This document shows, in pieces, positions 25,590 through 33,754 of a stretch of 64,000 bases of DNA. The stretch covers positions 186,001-250,000 of the forward strand of contig NZ_JOJL01000002.1 of assembly GCF_000721705.1 (NCBI RefSeq). Reading direction: 5' to 3'. Within the stretch, counting starts at the first letter, position 1, and every line of letters starts with the position of its first letter. The translations under genes and the position numbers were made by a program. The stretch comes from Actinoplanes subtropicus. GTDB taxonomy: Bacteria > Actinomycetota > Actinomycetes > Mycobacteriales > Micromonosporaceae. Under the pieces are notes generated by a model. It was not told where the DNA came from, searched no databases, and saw only the letters and a list, made by a program, of their open reading frames with translations.

Positions 25590-26536
25590 CGACCGGGTCC
25601 AAGGTGGCCGGCATCGTGGTCGGCGGGCGCGGGTTGCTGGAACAGTCCTCGATCAAGGTGGGGGAGCGGCTCCGTACGGTGCTGGCCGACCGGCGCATAC
25701 CGGCGGCCGTCCTGCGGCTGGACGCCGAGTTCGTCGCCGCCGTCGCCAGCGGGTCGCTCGCCGTGCTGATCGACGTCTCGCAGGGCAACTACGGCCGCGT
25801 CGAGCCCGTCGCCGACCTGGCCGGCGTCCCGTTCGTCGGAACGGGCGCGAGACAGGCGGAGATCTACGACAAGGTCCGTCTCAAGACCTTCCTGCGCCGG
25901 TCGGGCTGGCCGACGCCGGACCAGATCGTGCTGGATCGCGACCTGCCGTCGCACGCCTGGGACCTGCTGGGCCTCATCACCGGGCCGGTGGTCATGAAGC
26001 CCGCCACGGCGGACCTGCTGAGCCAGGGCGTGCGGCTGTTCCCCAGCCCCGGCGACATCGACGAGATGCGACGGCACCTGCGCTACCTGTTCCGGCTGGA
26101 CCACACGGTCGTGGTCGAGCTGCAGGCCGAGGGCGTCGAGCTGTGCGTCGGCTACCACGCCGACGCGGCCGGCCTCGAGGTCTTCACGCCCATGACGATC
26201 CGCATGGACGGGCCGATCTTCGACCACGAGACCAAGGTCTCCCGCCGGTACGCCTTCGTGCCGGCCGAAGTCTCCGCGGGCGTCGCCGACCAGCTCCGCC
26301 GCTTGGGCGCCGCGCTTGCCGACGAGTTCGCCCTGCGCGGCTTCTTCTACATCAACGCCATCGTCACCGAAGACGACGAGGTCACCGTGTTCGACGCCGG
26401 CGCAACGGTCGGACTGAGCGAGAGCAGCTACTTCCCGGTCGCCGCGGCCGGCACCGGACTGACCGTCGACGACCTGCTGGAGAGGCAGTTCGTCCGGCCC
26501 GCGTGCGCTGCCCTCCACCGCATCGGGGTCTGCTAG
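25586..26536 (+). CDS. ATP-grasp protein related to D-Ala-D-Ala ligase, with altered metal site
   Basis: The 316-residue protein starts at a GTG overlapping the previous stop. It shows the D-alanine:D-alanine ligase order: N-terminal GIVVGGRGLLEQSSIKVGER, then YDKVRLKTFLRRSGWPTPDQ, then GPVVMKPATADLLSQGVRLF, and a final ATP-grasp strand. The metal-ligand positions differ from family norms: the RVD-type Asp is replaced in YINAIV, and the E-x-N motif is replaced by D-A-G in VFDAGATVGLSESSYFP. It may therefore ligate with a changed metal geometry, or be a non-catalytic or otherwise adapted ligase. It probably makes an amide bond with an amino acid in the cluster pathway. Confidence 0.8.
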   Translation: MTTGSKVAGIVVGGRGLLEQSSIKVGERLRTVLADRRIPAAVLRLDAEFVAAVASGSLAVLIDVSQGNYGRVEPVADLAGVPFVGTGARQAEIYDKVRLKTFLRRSGWPTPDQIVLDRDLPSHAWDLLGLITGPVVMKPATADLLSQGVRLFPSPGDIDEMRRHLRYLFRLDHTVVVELQAEGVELCVGYHADAAGLEVFTPMTIRMDGPIFDHETKVSRRYAFVPAEVSAGVADQLRRLGAALADEFALRGFFYINAIVTEDDEVTVFDAGATVGLSESSYFPVAAAGTGLTVDDLLERQFVRPACAALHRIGVC

Positions 26537-26538
26537 TG

Positions 26539-27486
26539 ATGTTGGCGTGGGTCGACGGCGTGCTGGTTCCCGAGGAGGAGGTGACGCTGCCCGTCAACAG
26601 CGTCACGGCGGCCCTGGGAATCGGGTTCTTCGAGGCCCTGCGGTGCTATCCCGGCCCGGACGGGGTGCAGCGGGCCTTCCGGCCGGGGCTGCACCACGTC
26701 CGCTTGCGCCGGTCGTTGTCGGTGGTGGGCACGGCGGTTCCGCTCACGCTTCCCGAGTTGCTGGCCGGCATCGCCGACGTGGTCGCGGGCAACGACATCG
26801 GCGCCGAGCCGGTCTACCTCAAGGTGATGGTCTGCTGGGACACCGTCCTGCAGGGGTCGTCGCTGGTCCGGCTCGACGAGTTGCGGCCCCGCGTGATCCT
26901 GTTCGCGCGGGCCACCGACCGGCAGGTATTTGCGGACGGCCCCGCTACCGTCCGGTGCCGGCTCTCCTCCTGGACGCGGGTGCCGGGTGCCTCGATGCCC
27001 GCCGAGGCCAAGGCCACGGCCAACTACTTCAACGCGCGGCTGGGGCTCACCGAGGCGCTCGCCGGCGGCTACGACAACGCCATCTTCGTCGACGGGAACG
27101 GCCACCTGACCGAGGCGGCGGAGGCCAACATCTTCGTCGTGAGCCACGACTCGAGGACGATCGCCACGCCACCGGTCTCGAGCGGCATCCTGCCCGGCGT
27201 GACCCGGGCGAGCGTGCTGAGTCTTCTCCGGGCCCACTTCACCGACTGGGACGTCGTCGAGCGGCCGCTCACCCGCGTGGACCTCTACGCGGCCGACGAG
27301 GCCTTCCTGACCAACACCGCACAGCTGATCCGGCAGGTCGGAGCCGTCGACGGCCACACCTACCGGACCGGGACGTCCACGGTGACCGCCCGGATCCGGC
27401 GCTGCCTGATCGACGTCCTGTTTCAACGCGTGACCTCGCCACCCGACTGGCTGACCGACATCCCGACCCTCGCCGGAGGCAGTTGA
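26539..27486 (+). CDS. Class IV PLP aminotransferase (branched-chain/ADC-lyase type)
   Basis: The 315-residue enzyme starts at an ATG that follows the stop of the ATP-grasp gene by two bases; the GTG one codon earlier is possible. Fold-type IV landmarks are VDGVLVPEEEVTLPVNSVTA, GFFEALRCY, the lysine-containing EAKATANYFNARLGLTEAL, DGNGHLTEAAEANIFVV and SSGILPGVTRASVL. Such enzymes transaminate branched-chain or D-amino acids or act as aminodeoxychorismate lyases. In this operon it would convert an alpha-keto acid, perhaps built by the transketolase, into an amino acid. The stop overlaps the start of the methyltransferase gene by one base. Confidence 0.9.
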   Translation: MLAWVDGVLVPEEEVTLPVNSVTAALGIGFFEALRCYPGPDGVQRAFRPGLHHVRLRRSLSVVGTAVPLTLPELLAGIADVVAGNDIGAEPVYLKVMVCWDTVLQGSSLVRLDELRPRVILFARATDRQVFADGPATVRCRLSSWTRVPGASMPAEAKATANYFNARLGLTEALAGGYDNAIFVDGNGHLTEAAEANIFVVSHDSRTIATPPVSSGILPGVTRASVLSLLRAHFTDWDVVERPLTRVDLYAADEAFLTNTAQLIRQVGAVDGHTYRTGTSTVTARIRRCLIDVLFQRVTSPPDWLTDIPTLAGGS

Positions 27487-28289
27487 TGAACCGAGCGCCA
27501 CTGCAGAACGACCTGCTCATCCAAGGGCTGACGAAGCGCTTCGCGAAGCAGAAGCCGGTGATGGACTTCATGGAGGAGCACCTCACCGGCCCGCGGGTGT
27601 GCGATCTCGGCTGCGGAAACGGCATTCCCCTGCGCTACCTGGCCGAGCGCCACCCCGACCGTATGTTCGTCGGTGTCGACCACAGCACGGACATCCTCGG
27701 CCGGAATCTGGCCGCGGACCGGGACAACGTGCTTCTCGTGAAGGGTTCCCTGGAGGAGCCGCTCTTCGCTCCGGGGACAATGGACACCGCCATCTTCAAC
27801 CGCTCCTTGCATGAGGTGTACTCCCTGACCGGCGAGGACGGGGTCAAGCGCGCGCTGGCGGCCGCAGCCGACGCACTGCGGCCGGGCGGCCGGGTGCTCG
27901 TCTACGAGAACGTCATCGCCAGCCGGCGCATGGTGCGGATGCGGTTCACCGACCCGGAGGTGTCGGCCGTCTTCGACCGCTTCCTGGGCGACTACTCGAT
28001 CCGGCCGATCACGTTCTCGCGGGAGACCGACGACACGATCGTCATACGCGAGGACGACGCCCTCGAGTTCCTGACCAAGTATCGCGACCCGGACTGGGAG
28101 TCGGAGATGCGCGAGGCACATTTCATCTACACCCGCCAGGAGTGGGACGGCGTCGTCTCGTCGTGCGGGCTGCGCCCGTACGCGATCCGCTCGTTCGACG
28201 ACCGCCAGATCCTGGTCACCGACGGCGTGCAGCTCGGTTGGGAGATCGCCGACTTCAAGCACGTCCTCGTCTACGAGCTGCCGCGGTGA
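27486..28289 (+). CDS. SAM-dependent methyltransferase
   Basis: The 267-residue protein has the class I methyltransferase fold with the SAM loop D40-L-G-C-G-N-G46, the acidic strand FVGVDHSTDILGRNL, and motif LRPGGRVLVYENVI. It starts at ATG 27486, overlapping the previous stop by one base, and ends in a GTGA overlap with the transketolase gene. The C-terminal half, with REDDALEFLTKYRDPDWESEM, is long and may shape the substrate pocket. The target atom (O, N or C) cannot be told. Its place between the aminotransferase and the transketolase suggests action on a small keto or amino acid intermediate. Confidence 0.88.
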   Translation: MNRAPLQNDLLIQGLTKRFAKQKPVMDFMEEHLTGPRVCDLGCGNGIPLRYLAERHPDRMFVGVDHSTDILGRNLAADRDNVLLVKGSLEEPLFAPGTMDTAIFNRSLHEVYSLTGEDGVKRALAAAADALRPGGRVLVYENVIASRRMVRMRFTDPEVSAVFDRFLGDYSIRPITFSRETDDTIVIREDDALEFLTKYRDPDWESEMREAHFIYTRQEWDGVVSSCGLRPYAIRSFDDRQILVTDGVQLGWEIADFKHVLVYELPR

Positions 28290-29116
28290 GCGCCACCCTG
28301 GCGTCGGCGCGCCCGGCGGTCCAGAGCGGGGCGGAGCTGGCCGCCACCGCCAGACACATCCGCGAACAGACCCTATGGCTCTCCGTGGACCAGCCGCACC
28401 ATCTGGGCGGGCAGCTGTCGTGCGTCGAGATGCTCGTCGCCGTGCTCTACGGGCACGCGCCGCGGTTCCCCGACACCCGGTTCGTGCTGTCCAAGGGGCA
28501 CGCCTGCATCACCCTGTACGCGATCCTGGCCGACCAGGGCCGAATCGACCGGGCCGACCTCACGACGATGATGAAGTTCGGGGGCCGGCTCCTCGGCCAT
28601 CCCTGCCGGACCACGACCCCGGCGATCGACGTCTCGACCGGCTCGCTCGGGCAGGGGCTGTCGGTGGCCGTCGGCATGGCCGATGCCGCTCGCCGGCAAG
28701 GCCTCGACACCCGCGTGTACGTCGTGCTGGGCGACGGCGAGATGCAGTCCGGCCAGGTGTGGGAGGCCCTGATGTTCCTGGGCCAGCACGGCCTGGACAA
28801 CCTGCGGATCCTCATCGACAGCAACGGCGGCCAGGCCGACGGCGCCGTCGACGGCATCGTGTCGCTCGAACCGCTGGCGAACAGGCTCGAGTCCTTCGGC
28901 CTGGACGTGACCGAGTGCGACGGCCACGACCTGGACGCGCTGATGGCCGCCCTCGACCGCGGGCGGCCGGGACGTACGCCGGTCACAGTGGCGCGGACCG
29001 TCAAGGGCAAGGGCGTCAGCTTCATGGAGGGCGACCATTCCTGGCACAGCGGCAGCCTGTCGGCCGGGCAACTGCGATTGGCACTGGCGGACACCGGATG
29101 CGTGGGCAAACCGTGA
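28286..29116 (+). CDS. Transketolase, N-terminal (TPP-binding) subunit
   Basis: The 276-residue subunit carries the thiamine-pyrophosphate motif beginning G149-D-G151 in VLGDGEMQSGQVWEALMF and ending in IDSNGGQ, plus FVLSKGHACITLYAILAD and GSLGQGLSVAVGMADAARR. These are shared by split transketolases. The GTG start overlaps the previous stop. The C-terminal partner is encoded immediately downstream. Split transketolases in biosynthetic clusters usually transfer a two-carbon ketol unit to an unusual acceptor rather than serve the pentose phosphate cycle. That role here is inference. Confidence 0.92.
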   Translation: MSATLASARPAVQSGAELAATARHIREQTLWLSVDQPHHLGGQLSCVEMLVAVLYGHAPRFPDTRFVLSKGHACITLYAILADQGRIDRADLTTMMKFGGRLLGHPCRTTTPAIDVSTGSLGQGLSVAVGMADAARRQGLDTRVYVVLGDGEMQSGQVWEALMFLGQHGLDNLRILIDSNGGQADGAVDGIVSLEPLANRLESFGLDVTECDGHDLDALMAALDRGRPGRTPVTVARTVKGKGVSFMEGDHSWHSGSLSAGQLRLALADTGCVGKP

Positions 29117-30036
29117 AACCGTTCGGCAGGGTGCTGCTCAATCTGCTGCCCCAGGACGAGCGCATCGTCGTGGTGGACGGCGACCTTTCGCGCAGCAGCG
29201 GCACGAGCGCCGTACGCGACCGGTGGCCCGAGCGTTTCCTCAACGCGGGCATCGCCGAGCAGAACGCCATGGGACTGGCGGCCGGCATGGCGCTGATGGG
29301 CATGCGGCCGATCGTGCACACCTTCGCGGCCTTCGCCTCGATGCGTGCTTGCGAGCAGATCCGGACGTCGATCGCTTATCAGAACCTCAACGTGACCATC
29401 TGCGTCACCAAGGGCGGCCTGAGCGCGGCGCGGTCCGGGCCCACCCACCACGCGATCGAGGATCTGGCGATCATGCGGGCGATCCCGGGCATGACGGTGG
29501 TCGCGCCGCGCGACTTCGGGGAACTGGAGGCGCTGTTGCGGGGGTTGATCCGGGCGCCGGGGCCGGCCTACGTACGGATTCCGCCCGAGTCCGAGGCGGG
29601 TGGCGCGGGCGACGCCGCCGTGACCCCCGGCCGCGGGGTCCCGCTGCGCCAGGGCACGGACGTTCTGATCATCGTCACCGGCACGATGAGCGACGTCGCG
29701 CTGAGCGCCGCGGAGACGCTCGCGGCCCGCGGTATCCAGGCCGGCGTGCTGCATCTGCACACGCTCAAGCCTCTCGACCGGCTACTGATCGAGGAGCGGG
29801 CGGCGCGGGCGAGGCTCGTTGTCACGGTGGAGGAGCACAGCATCATCGGCGGCCTCGGCTCGGCGGTGGCGGAGCTCTTGGCCGAGAACTCGGCGGCGCC
29901 GCTGCTGCGGGTCGGCATTGACGACCAGTTCTGCTATGGCGCGGGAACGCATCGAGAAATGCTGGACCACTATTGTGTGTCCTCTGCGGAATTGGTACGA
30001 CGAATTGAGGGGCGACTTTCCGTTGGCTGCGCATGA
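29113..30036 (+). CDS. Transketolase, C-terminal (Pyr/C) subunit
   Basis: The 307-residue partner contains the transketolase pyrimidine-domain motif with the catalytic-type Glu in FLNAGIAEQNAMGLAAGMAL, then TFAAFASMRACEQIRTSIAY, GPTHHAIEDLAIMRAIPGMT and the C-terminal domain GTDVLIIVTGTMSD. I chose GTG 29113, whose overlap with the preceding stop matches the style of this operon; ATG 29098 is an alternative. With the upstream subunit it should form a complete transketolase-like enzyme. The gene ends inside the next coding sequence. Confidence 0.92.
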   Translation: MKPFGRVLLNLLPQDERIVVVDGDLSRSSGTSAVRDRWPERFLNAGIAEQNAMGLAAGMALMGMRPIVHTFAAFASMRACEQIRTSIAYQNLNVTICVTKGGLSAARSGPTHHAIEDLAIMRAIPGMTVVAPRDFGELEALLRGLIRAPGPAYVRIPPESEAGGAGDAAVTPGRGVPLRQGTDVLIIVTGTMSDVALSAAETLAARGIQAGVLHLHTLKPLDRLLIEERAARARLVVTVEEHSIIGGLGSAVAELLAENSAAPLLRVGIDDQFCYGAGTHREMLDHYCVSSAELVRRIEGRLSVGCA

Positions 30037-31045
30037 GGTTTTGCGATCGCTCGCGGCCCAGCGGGCGAGCTATCCGGTTCTCGAGCGGTTTTACGCCCGG
30101 CACGTCGAGGGGTTCGACCCGGCTGTATTGCCGAAACTGCCGCGAATGGCGTTCACCATCGTGACCCCGGACGGCGTCATGCAGGGGGTGCATCGCCGTT
30201 TGCTGGACCAGTACGGCGACATGGTGGTGGCGTACCGGGTGCGGACCATGACCCCGGAGCTGGCGGAGCGGATCTACGTCGACGGGTTGGTGACGGACGT
30301 CCCCGGCCGGCACATCTCGTCGTGGTGGATCAAGCGCAAGGTCTTCGATCTGGGCGAATCCCTTGGCCTGCTGCTGCGACACCCGTCGGACGACGGCTTC
30401 CAGGAGACGTTCACCGCGGCCAAGGGCCGGTCCGATCCCCTGCTGGCCGAGCCGGGGACGCTGCGCAACGCCTATCGGACGCCGAACAAGACCTTCGCCC
30501 TGCTGCACAGCTCCGACGATCTGCTGAGCATGGTGTACGAGGCCTCGGTGTTCTTCGAGCCCGGCCGGATCGAGGAGCTTTTCGACCGTCCCGCGGTGTC
30601 CGCGGCGGAGGTCGGGGCGCTTCGCTCCTACGCCGCGCCGGCCGAGATGAGCCGCATCGAGCAGTACCGGCTGCTGTACCGGGTCAAGCGCCGGCTGCTG
30701 ATCGAGATCGCCGCCGACCGGCCGGGCGTGGTCGAGCACCTGCTGCCGGTATACGACGCCGCGGACGCGGTCGTCGCCGAGAACCCGGGATTCCTCGCGG
30801 AGACCGATGCGATCGCCGGGCTGCTGAAGGAGGAGGCGGGGATACTCGGGGCCACCGCGGATCCGGCCCGGTTCGCGCCCGCGTCGGCGCTGGCCTGCCT
30901 GCGTCTGCTGGCGGATTTCGCCGCGTATCCGCAGCTTCCCTTCGCTCAGTTCGCCGCCGTGCTGGAGGCGCTGGGCGTGCCCCTCAGCGCTCTGGAACTC
31001 ACGGCGCTCGAAAGCCTGTTCTTCTTCTACCGCCCCACCGCATAG
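30023..31045 (+). CDS. NDK-like protein with catalytic His but without the active-site Lys
   Basis: The 340-residue product starts at TTG 30023, with GAGGGG 9 bases upstream; no ATG or GTG fits better. Residues about 43-185 align with nucleoside diphosphate kinase: MAFTIVTPDGVMQGVHRRLL, then GTLRNAYRTPNKTFALLHSS followed by DDLL. The phosphorylated His of NDK corresponds to H162 in LLHSSDD, but the Lys of the K-P-D motif is T48 here. A helical C-terminal half (residues 190-340) is additional to the NDK fold of about 140 residues. It is paralogous to the next gene. A phosphoryl-transfer or nucleotide-handling role in the pathway is likely, but the substrate is unknown. Confidence 0.7.
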   Translation: MAAHEVLRSLAAQRASYPVLERFYARHVEGFDPAVLPKLPRMAFTIVTPDGVMQGVHRRLLDQYGDMVVAYRVRTMTPELAERIYVDGLVTDVPGRHISSWWIKRKVFDLGESLGLLLRHPSDDGFQETFTAAKGRSDPLLAEPGTLRNAYRTPNKTFALLHSSDDLLSMVYEASVFFEPGRIEELFDRPAVSAAEVGALRSYAAPAEMSRIEQYRLLYRVKRRLLIEIAADRPGVVEHLLPVYDAADAVVAENPGFLAETDAIAGLLKEEAGILGATADPARFAPASALACLRLLADFAAYPQLPFAQFAAVLEALGVPLSALELTALESLFFFYRPTA

Positions 31046-31057
31046 GGAGGCCCATTC

Positions 31058-32140
31058 GTGTCCCTGACCTTCGGCGACCTCGTACGGGATGCCGCCCGGC
31101 TGCCCGACTACCCGCTGTCCCCGACCGACCTCGCCGACCTGGGCGCCGCCGGCCTGAGCGGCGCGGCCGACCAGGTCGCATTCATGATCGTCACGCCCGA
31201 CGCCATTCACCGGGGGCTGCACGAGCAAGTCGTCGACCGGGTGACCCGGGCGGGATTCCGGGTCCTGGCGTGGCGGGTGAAATACCTCGGCGACGACGAG
31301 ATCGAGGAGCTCTACAAGTACGGCTATCGCCGCAAGGTCTTCGACAACCAGCGTACGCATTGGTTCCTCACCCGCCGCGGCCTGGGCTTCGGCGCCTCGC
31401 TGGCGCTGCTGCTGCACCACCCGGACGGCGATGCACCCGGTCGGCTGGCCCGGCTCAAGGGCGCTTCCCAGCCGCGCGAGGCGAGTCCGCAGTCCATCCG
31501 CGGCGAGCTGCGCAGCTTCTCCAAGATTCTGGCGCTGATGCACAGCTCGGACGACGGCGTGGGCGTCCTGCGGGAGTCCCTGCTCTACTTCGGCAAGAGC
31601 GAGGTGCGGGCCGCCGTGGGCCGCATCGCCGGTGGCCCGGCGCCCGGCGACGACCCGATCACCGCGGCGCTGGACGCGATCCGTCCCTCGGCGGCCGACG
31701 ACGACCCCTTCGCCATCTTCCTGACCGTCAAGCTCCGCGCGACCCGGATGCTGGAGAACCACCCCGTTTCGCCGCCGGAGACCCGGCGGGCGTGCCGGGC
31801 GATCGCCGACGGCCTGCGCGCCGCGCTGGACCGGCTTGCGCGAGAGTCCGGCATCGGCCCGCGGGAGAAGGTCGTCCAGGAGGTCCTCGCCGCCGAGCGC
31901 GATGTGCTGGAGGGTCTGTCGGCGCCGTTTGCGCCTTCCGGCCCGGAGGATCCGTACGGTCTGCGTGGGCTCCTGTGGTGGCGCCTGCTCACCCTGCTGC
32001 GCACGCTGAGCCGCGGCGACGGCTTCGCCGGCCTCGACGGCGACGAACTGGAAAGGGAACTGCGCGGCTGCGGCATCGGGCTCAGCGATTGGGAGGCGCT
32101 GGCGATACAGAACCTGCTCTTCTTCTGGAACTGTCCCTGA
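31058..32140 (+). CDS. NDK-like protein, second paralogue
   Basis: The 360-residue protein starts at a GTG with GGGAGG upstream. It repeats the plan of the previous gene: an N-terminal extension, an NDK-like domain with MIVTPDAIHRGLHEQVVDRV and ILALMHSSDD, then a helical tail. The NDK histidine is again residue 162, and the Lys of the K-P-D motif is again a Thr (T46). Both changes shared by the pair show that they were in the ancestor and that the two are a duplicated, specialised lineage. They may act as a heterodimer. No other gene of this form is in the window. Confidence 0.7.
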   Translation: MSLTFGDLVRDAARLPDYPLSPTDLADLGAAGLSGAADQVAFMIVTPDAIHRGLHEQVVDRVTRAGFRVLAWRVKYLGDDEIEELYKYGYRRKVFDNQRTHWFLTRRGLGFGASLALLLHHPDGDAPGRLARLKGASQPREASPQSIRGELRSFSKILALMHSSDDGVGVLRESLLYFGKSEVRAAVGRIAGGPAPGDDPITAALDAIRPSAADDDPFAIFLTVKLRATRMLENHPVSPPETRRACRAIADGLRAALDRLARESGIGPREKVVQEVLAAERDVLEGLSAPFAPSGPEDPYGLRGLLWWRLLTLLRTLSRGDGFAGLDGDELERELRGCGIGLSDWEALAIQNLLFFWNCP

Positions 32141-32155
32141 ACGGAGTGGCTCGCG

Positions 32156-33454
32156 ATGGCGTACTTCGCGCTTTCCCCGGAACAACGCAGCATGCTCTTC
32201 CTGGAAGGGTTGTTCGGGCCCGGCATCTTCCACAACATGACGGTGCGCGTTCCGGTCCCAGAGCGGATCCCGGAGTCCGACGTCCGGGCGGCCGTCCGCC
32301 GGCTGCATCGGCGTCAGGAGGCCTTGCGTACGCGGCTGGTCGGGCACTCGCAGTTCGTGCAGTCCGTGGAGGACACAGTGCCGGCGCTGACCGTACGGCG
32401 GTTGACCGACGGGCAGGACGTCGGCGAGGAGCTGGCCAGACGTCGTGCCGAGCTGCGGAACGTCCCGCAGGACCGGTCGGTGGCCGGCCGGGCCAGCCAT
32501 GAGCTGGTCGAGTCGGCCGATGGGCGGGACCGGCACCTGCTGGTCAATCTCGACCACTTCGTCTGCGACGGGTACTCCGCCCGCGTCGCGGCCGAGGAAC
32601 TGACCGCGCTGGTGAACGGCGGGGACGCCGGCCCGCCGTCGGGCTTCGCCGGGCTGTGCCGCGACCGTGCCCGGGCCGCCGCGTCGGACGATCGAGAGGC
32701 GAGCTACTGGCGTACGGCCCTCGACGGGGTGGAACCGTTGTCCGGACTGGTGCCTCGCCCCGGCAACGACGCGGAACTCACCTGCTCCCAAGTGGATCTC
32801 TGGTATCCGGGCCCACGCCTGCGCGCCTGCGTGGACGCGCTGAGCGGCGCCTGCGGGGTAACGCCGTTCGCGGTGCTGGCGGCCCTCGCCGGCCTGGCGA
32901 TCTGGCGGCGCACCGGGCGTTCGCGCATCGCGCTGTTCACCCCGGTCTCCAACCGGCAGCAGCCGGGCCTGGAATCGGCCGTCGGCTATTTCGCGCATGA
33001 CCGCCCCATCGTCTGCCGGGTCGACCCGGACCAGAGCGTCACGACCTACCTCAAGTCGACGATGTCGCGGTCCTGGCGGAGTTTCCGCAACGCCGTCCGC
33101 AGCGTCGGTGACCTGGTGTGCGAGGTGCCCGAGCTGGGTCAGGCGCTGCTGGCGGACGGCGTCGACTATGTGCAGCTGCACGTCTGGATGGAGGAGGGCA
33201 CGTCGGGCCCGGCGCCGGCCGAGCCGCGCGCCGTGGTCACCCATGGACCGTTCCGGCCGGCCCACGACCTCAGCGTCACCACCATGCGGTTCGCCTTCGC
33301 GTCCGACCGGACGACCGCCCGCGCCTTCGCCGGTGGCGGTCCGGCCGGGCTGGCCGAGGCCGAGTCGCTGGCGGGCGAGGTGCTCACGCTGCTCACCGCC
33401 GCGGCCGGCGCTGGGGACATCACGGTGGGCGCCCTGGCCGAACTGGGTTCCTGA
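32156..33454 (+). CDS. Stand-alone NRPS-type condensation domain protein
   Basis: The 432-residue protein is one condensation domain. It begins YFALSPEQRSMLFLEGLFGP, has the catalytic motif D133-H134-F-V-C-D138-G139 (HxxxDG form with the catalytic His kept), and the later landmarks NRQQPGLESAVGYFAHDRPI and a C-terminal hydrophobic strand set. There is no adenylation or carrier domain on the same chain. Together with the following free carrier protein it should transfer a carrier-bound aminoacyl group to an amine or hydroxyl acceptor. It starts at an ATG with GGAG upstream. Confidence 0.85.
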   Translation: MAYFALSPEQRSMLFLEGLFGPGIFHNMTVRVPVPERIPESDVRAAVRRLHRRQEALRTRLVGHSQFVQSVEDTVPALTVRRLTDGQDVGEELARRRAELRNVPQDRSVAGRASHELVESADGRDRHLLVNLDHFVCDGYSARVAAEELTALVNGGDAGPPSGFAGLCRDRARAAASDDREASYWRTALDGVEPLSGLVPRPGNDAELTCSQVDLWYPGPRLRACVDALSGACGVTPFAVLAALAGLAIWRRTGRSRIALFTPVSNRQQPGLESAVGYFAHDRPIVCRVDPDQSVTTYLKSTMSRSWRSFRNAVRSVGDLVCEVPELGQALLADGVDYVQLHVWMEEGTSGPAPAEPRAVVTHGPFRPAHDLSVTTMRFAFASDRTTARAFAGGGPAGLAEAESLAGEVLTLLTAAAGAGDITVGALAELGS

Positions 33455-33496
33455 CCGATCAGACGCGCCGGTGTGCGCGCGAACCGAGGAGGGGAA

Positions 33497-33754
33497 ATGC
33501 GCGAGGAGACGAGAGCGGTGCTCAGGACCGTTCCGAAGCTGGCCGGCATCGTGGACACGTTGCCGGCCGACGCCGACCTGTGGAGCGCCGGCATGGACTC
33601 GATGACCAGTGTGCAGGTGATGGTGCGGCTGGAGGACCACTTCGCGGTGGAGTTCCCCGACGAGGCACTCACGCGGGAGACCTTCGCCAGCATCGACGCC
33701 ATCGCCGCCGCTTTGTCCGCGGTGCTCGGCGCCCGGGGAACGGCGGCGCGATGA
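33497..33754 (+). CDS. Free acyl/peptidyl carrier protein
   Basis: The 85-residue protein has the carrier fold with the phosphopantetheine serine S35 in AGMDSMTSVQVMVRLEDHF. The start ATG has the strong ribosome site GAGGAGGGG. It is flanked by the condensation gene and the flavoprotein gene and overlaps the latter (ATGA). It is the natural partner of the aminoacyl:carrier ligase two genes downstream. The phosphopantetheinyl transferase must be encoded elsewhere. Confidence 0.9.
   Translation: MREETRAVLRTVPKLAGIVDTLPADADLWSAGMDSMTSVQVMVRLEDHFAVEFPDEALTRETFASIDAIAAALSAVLGARGTAAR

Noticed and set aside
25586..26536. Treating the ATP-grasp gene as a resistance D-Ala-D-Lac ligase to replace the decayed gene
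   Set aside because: It lacks the van-type motifs and the metal ligands, and it is coupled to biosynthetic genes rather than to vanH or vanX.
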